Source: a virus. Taken from it: a DNA stretch of 32,437 nucleotides. The position numbers and the translations under genes were made by a program. Numbering within the stretch: position 1 is the stretch's first letter; each line of letters opens with the position of its first letter. Below the pieces are notes generated by a model. It was not told where the DNA came from and made no database searches. It worked only from the letters and a program-made list of their open reading frames with translations. Where the stretch lies: positions 1 to 32,437 of the IMG/VR virus record IMGVR_UViG_3300027985_001168, one strand, 5' to 3'. Below, piece by piece: positions 29,201 to 32,437 of this stretch.

Positions 29201-29980
29201 GGCCGATTTTCCGCATTGAAACAGTGACATGGCATTGATAACCCCCTCTGTAATCAATATGTCACTGTTTTCGCTGCGAAATGTTTTATCGAAGACGCTG
29301 TTAAGCATTTCTCCATAGGTAAATGCTTTCTTAACGCCTTCGGGTAAATTATTATTAAGATATCGTTTGTTCAGGCAACGCATTTCAGTATCGAAGAAAA
29401 CCACGCCTTCGGGTAGATTCTGATAGGCTGCTGCCTGGTAATAGGTATTTTCAGGTAATTCATCTGTTTTAATCCCTCTGCTTTGCAGGTATTCAGTTGA
29501 ATTTTTGAGATCCTTAACATCCAGGATAAGGCCTTTGATGTATTCAAATTTTGATTTACGATCCTCTTCCTCGGCTTTTTGATCTTCTATGGACAGGCGC
29601 TTGCGTTCGGATAATTCGATGGTTTTTTTTGGTTGTTGTTGTTGATACAATTCATGAATTGTATCTACGACAATCCCACAATAATTCGCTCCAATGTATT
29701 CAATCGCTTCTTTGTATTCAAACCGGTGTAGGTGCATCACCAATTTTACAATGCCAGCTGCCTCGCCGCAACTGTAACATTTTGCTATGTTACTTCCAGC
29801 GTAAAAGGTAAATGCACCGTCCGATCCTTTGTGGTTTCCTGTGCCACTTCCACAGAATGGGCATGGGCCCTGTTTCTTTTTAAATACGTAGCCAGTTTCG
29901 GCTTCGTATATCTGGTCGAAAGAAAGGAAGTTTTCAACCTTTTCTACTATCTGGTTAAAACTGTTATTATAATCTGACAT
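26264..29980 (-). CDS. Primase-helicase replication protein (CHC2-type zinc finger, TOPRIM, SF3-like ATPase)
   Basis: A 1238-aa protein that would prime and unwind phage DNA. A four-Cys zinc ribbon is visible at 40-71 (PCPFCG ... CYSCGEAAGIVKL), a Cys4 variant of the DnaG CHC2 finger. A TOPRIM fold follows: LITEGVINAMSLF (~240-253) and FDGDKAGQKSA (~289-299). After a long middle region, the C-terminal third has Walker A AAGGGKS (K918) and Walker B RVIVADDM (~955-960), then a conserved VTRNYIDDEGERVDRR. This order is that of P4-like primase-helicase proteins. The central 300-900 region has no motif I can name. It probably replaces separate primase and helicase genes. Heptamer repeats precede its start. 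Confidence 0.85.
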   Translation of the reverse strand: MSDYNNSFNQIVEKVENFLSFDQIYEAETGYVFKKKQGPCPFCGSGTGNHKGSDGAFTFYAGSNIAKCYSCGEAAGIVKLVMHLHRFEYKEAIEYIGANYCGIVVDTIHELYQQQQPKKTIELSERKRLSIEDQKAEEEDRKSKFEYIKGLILDVKDLKNSTEYLQSRGIKTDELPENTYYQAAAYQNLPEGVVFFDTEMRCLNKRYLNNNLPEGVKKAFTYGEMLNSVFDKTFRSENSDILITEGVINAMSLFQCGKSAIAFFATTNYISDVDKFKTYFNDKDVIIAFDGDKAGQKSAIKQADFILNSFSIRSLSVLIFPEKLDANDLLQQGTLESYIGIKYHYVELTRELIDTELVKIKADEKNYHPKLLPNYYYNRPAANEEKDGTWKADKADVVPDEIIKQFRGSNMLDDSIFKKYEITFVNELTVFEKKTAHVFKSVPEMPIFIIRIADGFIIIWRPKKSSQFAEFEFKGGKRDDVKLFGLSEVEAAYEAIGVVEDSKANTSVKLERVSIAYNLRDFLNLAAVDENPVYNFNGKYSYDDIETLEGYADSIYQVPTADRACQTMAMRTGLKFIDIRTFHIPQLNGAVYKSISDFLSYYQEPRIFKKQLNTALPYKFWDYEKNDYELNIIKLRNFLSANGYYTYKALQEKEGYMYIKIDGRIVSYMDKDTFSRHISSFIDNYLERRGENVKLRNKVSISARFSENNLSGIREIQLDFENSGKNFQNWFFSDGTMWTVSLSGIRRHSQKDLQKYVWEEDLLKFPSEVRPAPFKIKYRPEYLKELKEMEEMDRSNPMYYHKKMSIAGMKNTEKYDIEIIDRSNYFLQFLFLTSHAYYEKVEMKGIEIKPTDFFDKLDTVLTPEEISEIKLHLINKLTWLGYMMKDYKSMSDDFGLAILDAIDNEDSLKRKGAAGGGKSIITKAIKQVKRTLILKAEKEDWCEDKHRYENYNGERVIVADDMHLKSRIGNMLTDFSEGIEVNPKHKRPRKIPFTESPKIIVTRNYIDDEGERVDRRLGRMFVFPFFHDNKGGRHKDRRRPNDYFGRMLFQDDTEEDKSKLVNLFAYCYMSNLKYGEVNPPMFDMEKFRMMNRIGEPLIEFLDLFFENGQGFGYIDRVPFFTEFKERMRNNMTPYQRTNVYSSSQKFKNLVELYCELRGYIFNPEEEINDKKRGRIIQKSKTQTNDKGESISTEHFYIMPKDTTDVNVESIKESIAELKKTAEQMAFGFEEDGGGELPF

Positions 29981-29992
29981 ATGAGGGAGTTT

Positions 29993-30040
29993 TTTGGAAA
30001 TTAGAAATTGGTTATTAGTAATTGGTCATTGGTCATTGAC
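29993..30040. repeat. Heptamer repeat array with mixed units
   Basis: GAAATTA, GAAATTG, GTTATTA, GTAATTG, GTCATTG, GTCATTG follow each other. The last repeats abut the stop codon of the 112-aa gene. The variable positions are 2-4 of the unit. Confidence 0.8.
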
Positions 30041-30378
30041 TACGCAATTTCAATCAATTCATAAAGTATAATAGCCACCTTTGTTTTGGCATTTATTTTA
30101 GGATACTTTTTTATGAGTACCTGTTGGCATTTTTTGCCATCAAAACCGTAGCCTAAGCGGAATATAAAGTTGAGTAAGGTCAATCGCTCAAATGTCTCAG
30201 AAAAATAGTCGTATAGCTTTATCATAGCTTTTTTACCGTCAACTTCGGCTTCAACTTCTTTTTGTACCGGATTCATTTTGTCATCGAACTGGCCTAGTAA
30301 CCATTCCGGATCCATTTTTTCAGCTAATTCTATAAATATGCTGAAATTATGCTTTGGTGTTGACTTAATTGATAGCAT
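30040..30378 (-). CDS. Unknown protein between sigma factor and primase
   Basis: A 112-aa protein (MLSIKSTPKHNFSIFIELAE). Helical, with KMDPEWLLGQFDDKMNPV and a beta hairpin (EAEVDGKKAMIKLYDY). No family was recognised. It starts 4 nt after the sigma factor stop, so co-transcribed. Possibly an accessory of replication or of the sigma factor. Confidence 0.55.
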   Translation of the reverse strand: MLSIKSTPKHNFSIFIELAEKMDPEWLLGQFDDKMNPVQKEVEAEVDGKKAMIKLYDYFSETFERLTLLNFIFRLGYGFDGKKCQQVLIKKYPKINAKTKVAIILYELIEIA

Positions 30379-30382
30379 AGTC

Positions 30383-31195
30383 TTAATTAAAATATTGTTT
30401 TAAACCCTTAATCCCTTTCAATTTCCTGATCGCTGATTCTTTAATTTGTCTCGCGCGCTCTCGTGTCAGTCCTATGTTTTCGCCAATTTCTTCGAGCGAA
30501 ATGGCCAGGCAGCCAATGCCAAAACTATTCCTGATAACATAGGCCTCGCGACTGCTTAGTCTGGTCATGAAAAGGCTTAGAAAAACATCGTGTAATTCAC
30601 CATTGAGCAGCTCCTTATCCTCGTCACCAGGGCGATAATTGGTCAAAATATCTTCTAAGGTGTCATTTTCTCCCATCTCATCGCTCAGATGGCGGGCAAC
30701 ATAACTAAATTCAACATGCTCAATATTGTATATGTCAGACAAATCCCCATTTTGGATTTTCTGATTGATTACCTCGTTTTTCCTGTTGTTAATCGAAATT
30801 TCGGAGCGCTTATTTTGCGGAAGGCGAATACTGTGCTTATTTGCCAGCTCCACATTAATCGACTGACGTATCCACCATACGGCATACGAAATAAACTTAA
30901 AACCACGGCTGGGGTCAAATCGCCTGGCTGCTTCAATAATGCCAAGGTTACCGGCCTGAATAAGGTCCTGCAGTTCAACACTCGGATCGAGGTATTGTTT
31001 GGCAACAGATACCACAAAGCGCAAATTTGCCTTAATCAAGCGCTCAGTTGCCTTCTGGTCTCCATTTTTTGAGAGCTCTGCCAGTTCAACCTCTTCCTCC
31101 ACAGTCAGCAATTCATATTTGCTGATATCAGAAAAGTATTTTGTAACCGACTCCCGGCGCTCTGTTATTCTATTTGTAATTTTAATATCTCTCAT
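30383..31195 (-). CDS. Phage-encoded primary-type sigma-70 factor
   Basis: A 270-aa sigma factor that would redirect host RNA polymerase. Region 1.2/2 is clear: KYELLTVEEEVELAELSKNG (27-46), KANLRFVVSVAKQYL (~58-72), DLIQAGNLGIIEAARRF (~79-95), RGFKFISYAVWWIRQSI (~98-114). Region 4 ends SLEEIGENIGLTRERARQIK (~233-252), like Bacteroidota RpoD. Between residues 130 and 200 the sequence is divergent and short compared with region 3. The N-terminus lacks the RpoD region 1.1. The close match to Bacteroidota primary sigma suggests capture from a host. Early genes or the late promoter in 21671-22140 are likely targets. Confidence 0.9.
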   Translation of the reverse strand: MRDIKITNRITERRESVTKYFSDISKYELLTVEEEVELAELSKNGDQKATERLIKANLRFVVSVAKQYLDPSVELQDLIQAGNLGIIEAARRFDPSRGFKFISYAVWWIRQSINVELANKHSIRLPQNKRSEISINNRKNEVINQKIQNGDLSDIYNIEHVEFSYVARHLSDEMGENDTLEDILTNYRPGDEDKELLNGELHDVFLSLFMTRLSSREAYVIRNSFGIGCLAISLEEIGENIGLTRERARQIKESAIRKLKGIKGLKQYFN

Positions 31196-31199
31196 ATAC

Positions 31200-31499
31200 C
31201 TAAATTTTAGTCAGTTTACTATACTCCTGTTTGCTGGTTGGAGTGCTGTACAAAGCTATTTTTAACAGCTCTTCTATGGTAAGTTTTGTCCCTATTCTTT
31301 GTTTGTTGTAATAATCAATAAAGCGATTATCAACCACGGCAAACGAGTTATTTTCGCCGTTTATCACATGCCACCTTCTGCGCGTTAATCTATGCAGTCT
31401 GTTTGCCTTTTTAACTGCTCTTTTAAACCTGATTGCTTTTATGGCGCTAATAATCCAGGAAGCAACTGTGAGGTAAATGATTAGGATTAATTTTTTCAT
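31200..31499 (-). CDS. Membrane-anchored small protein
   Basis: A 99-aa protein. Residues ~1-20 (MKKLILIIYLTVASWIISAI) are a signal-anchor helix, then a basic stretch (RFKRAVKKANRLHRLTRRRW) and a C-terminal domain with VVDNRFIDYYNKQRIG. The stop is 4 nt from the sigma factor start. The basic juxtamembrane region faces the cytoplasm. No domain recognised. Confidence 0.6.
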   Translation of the reverse strand: MKKLILIIYLTVASWIISAIKAIRFKRAVKKANRLHRLTRRRWHVINGENNSFAVVDNRFIDYYNKQRIGTKLTIEELLKIALYSTPTSKQEYSKLTKI

Positions 31500-31502
31500 G
31501 AC

Positions 31503-31886
31503 TTATTTATTTTCGGTTGCAACCTGTTTTTCTTCCAGCGATTGACTGGCAGTTTTTAAACGGTAAACTCTTACCGGATAGGAATCCAATTTTTCAGCGG
31601 CAGAGAAATCGCCACCACAGTGCATTTTATTACCATGTGAGTCGATAAAAAGAAACTCTTCTTTAAAATATCTTTTTTCAGGAAGGCAATCAGGCACCCT
31701 GTTAATCCATTGATTTTTAGTATGTAATTCCAGAATTAATTCAGCATTTAGTAAAATTAATTGCCAATCCTCCAATATTCTATTAATTAGCGCCCATTGA
31801 GTAGATGAAATTTTCCCCTCAATTTTTTGATTAAAACCGCTCTTCGACTTAAGCTTAATCTCAATTACTGCGTCTTTTTCTTCCAT
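31503..31886 (-). CDS. Unknown early phage protein
   Basis: A 127-aa protein starting MEEKDAVIEIKLKSKSGFNQ. N-terminal charged strands, a Trp-containing helix (STQWALINRILEDWQLILLN), and a loop (IDSHGNKMHCGGDF). The C-terminal part is polar. No family recognised. In the early operon, 3 nt before the membrane protein. Confidence 0.55.
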   Translation of the reverse strand: MEEKDAVIEIKLKSKSGFNQKIEGKISSTQWALINRILEDWQLILLNAELILELHTKNQWINRVPDCLPEKRYFKEEFLFIDSHGNKMHCGGDFSAAEKLDSYPVRVYRLKTASQSLEEKQVATENK

Positions 31887-31897
31887 TTTAAACTGAT

Positions 31898-32047
31898 TTA
31901 TTGATTAAAAACTAAATGCTCGCTGCAAGCCATTACCGATTTTGTACGTTCCAAAACCTGCTGACAATGCTTTATTTTTCTTTGCTGCTTTTCGCGTGCA
32001 GCGGCCAAATAAATCTGCATGTTAAGCGTTGGTAAATCGTTCATCAT
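31898..32047 (-). CDS. Small basic protein
   Basis: A 49-aa ORF from the ATG at 32047 (MMNDLPTLNMQIYLAAAREK), then QQRKIKHCQQVLERTKSVMA. It forms a single basic amphipathic helix pattern. It fills the gap between its neighbours with 11 nt before the next start. It could be a small phage helix-loop protein. The start could be the second ATG at 32044. Confidence 0.5.
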   Translation of the reverse strand: MMNDLPTLNMQIYLAAAREKQQRKIKHCQQVLERTKSVMACSEHLVFNQ

Positions 32048-32088
32048 CCGGTCAATTTATTCAATGACTAATTCGGCAGCGAGTATCT

Positions 32089-32262
32089 TTATTTCGTACA
32101 TATAGCCTGTTGTTTAATGACTTTGTGTTTTAGCATTGCCACCTCAAGCGGTGACATTTCAAGCTTTTCAATTTTTTGCTTAATACGCTGGTCTATTTTA
32201 AGCTGAGCGTCTATAAGCTGTTTTAGCTCAAGCGTATCAATTATTTTTTCAAGCTCATTCAT
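32089..32262 (-). CDS. Small coiled-coil protein overlapping the XRE gene
   Basis: A 57-aa protein from the ATG at 32262 (MNELEKIIDTLELKQLIDAQ). Helical leucine/lysine pattern. The start overlaps the stop of the XRE gene by 8 nt, indicating translational coupling. The longer frame to 32289 is rejected. It might be a small partner (antitoxin-like or regulator-binding) of the XRE protein. Confidence 0.6.
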   Translation of the reverse strand: MNELEKIIDTLELKQLIDAQLKIDQRIKQKIEKLEMSPLEVAMLKHKVIKQQAICTK

Positions 32263-32437
32263 CGATATCAAATAAGTGTTCGACATCAATTTTGAAAAAT
32301 TTGGCTATGCGTATGGCCAGACCAATCTTAGGCTCATTTTGCCCATTTTCAATCAAATTGGCATAAGTGCGTGAAATGCCAACTTCCTTAGCAAAATCTT
32401 TTTGGCTTATTCTCATCCGGGCACGTTCTACCCGTAT
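32255..32437 (-). CDS. XRE-family transcription regulator, C-terminal part (partial)
   Basis: Sixty residues are visible and the gene continues beyond the right edge. RMRISQKDFAKEVGISRTYA (residues 7-26 of the visible part) is the helix-turn-helix, followed by NLIENGQNEPKIGLAIRIAK and a C-terminal FFKIDVEHLFDID. This is the core of a Cro/CI-type repressor with the 'YLSKIENG'-like consensus YANLIENGQ. The short tail suggests a Cro-like or small regulatory protein. It probably controls the early operon running to the left. Confidence 0.85.
   Translation of the reverse strand: MRVERARMRISQKDFAKEVGISRTYANLIENGQNEPKIGLAIRIAKFFKIDVEHLFDIDE

Noticed and set aside
1-32437. Integrase, integron integrase, endolysin or holin
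   Set aside because: No protein shows tyrosine or serine recombinase motifs or lysozyme/amidase motifs. The small membrane proteins (7981-8091, 25853-26222) are not assignable as holins.

Overview
The window reads as part of a temperate siphovirus or prophage of a Bacteroidota host. The reasons: AT-rich DNA, no Shine-Dalgarno dependence, a Bacteroidota-type promoter (TTTG / TAnnTTTG-like) near 2911-2941, a DUF6712-type head protein, a Bacteroidota-style primary sigma factor, and phage head, packaging and tail genes. Every credible gene lies on the minus strand, so transcription runs from high to low coordinates. Both ends are cut inside genes (a tail protein at 1-142, an XRE regulator at 32255-32437). 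No integrase, endolysin, holin or portal-proximal lysis gene could be recognised, so the element continues outside the window.

Layout in order of transcription. 32437-29981: XRE regulator (partial), small unknown proteins, a phage-borne sigma-70 factor and a 112-aa protein. 29980-25054: a 1238-aa primase-helicase, two small membrane proteins, a 58-aa protein and a class I methyltransferase-like protein. 25045-22378: four gene cassettes (two DNA methyltransferases, two unknown genes) separated by long imperfect palindromes, ending at a terminator (22199-22233). 22330-21597: about 0.8 kb without genes, rich in short repeats, which is the likely late-operon control region or origin. 21596-17252: head module (protease, coiled-coil scaffold candidate, major capsid, a tail-tube-like protein). 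17238-12468: tandem glycosyltransferase, coiled-coil protein, terminase small and large subunits. 12468-3127: portal, DUF6712 protein, an unusual membrane protein / SiaC-like pair, tail completion proteins, and a 980-aa tape measure protein closed by a strong terminator. 3032-352: a self-contained regulatory island (XRE regulator, operators, antirepressor) bounded by two minus-strand terminators and placed between the tape measure gene and the next tail gene. Two more gene cassettes sit at the 3' end of this island.

The most striking signal is the six-cassette system in two places (435-1126 and 22378-25045). In all six units the sequence starting at the GTT target is complementary over exactly 10 nt, and no further, to the sequence that opens a long attC-like palindrome at the other end of the unit. 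The 7 nt after GTT differ between most units. This is the bookkeeping of integron cassette recombination. The genes, however, run against the usual attC orientation: the palindrome is upstream of each gene and the stop codon lies 11-17 nt from the crossover. Both arrays sit just behind the stop codon of a phage gene.

A second recurring feature is a family of 7-bp repeats (GAAATTR / GTCATTR) that fills at least nine intergenic gaps. Other notable points are a SiaC-like (DUF1987) protein translationally coupled to a membrane coiled-coil protein inside the morphogenesis operon, a phage-encoded primary-type sigma factor, and a 27-aa leader ORF overlapping a terminator-like hairpin ahead of the antirepressor operon.
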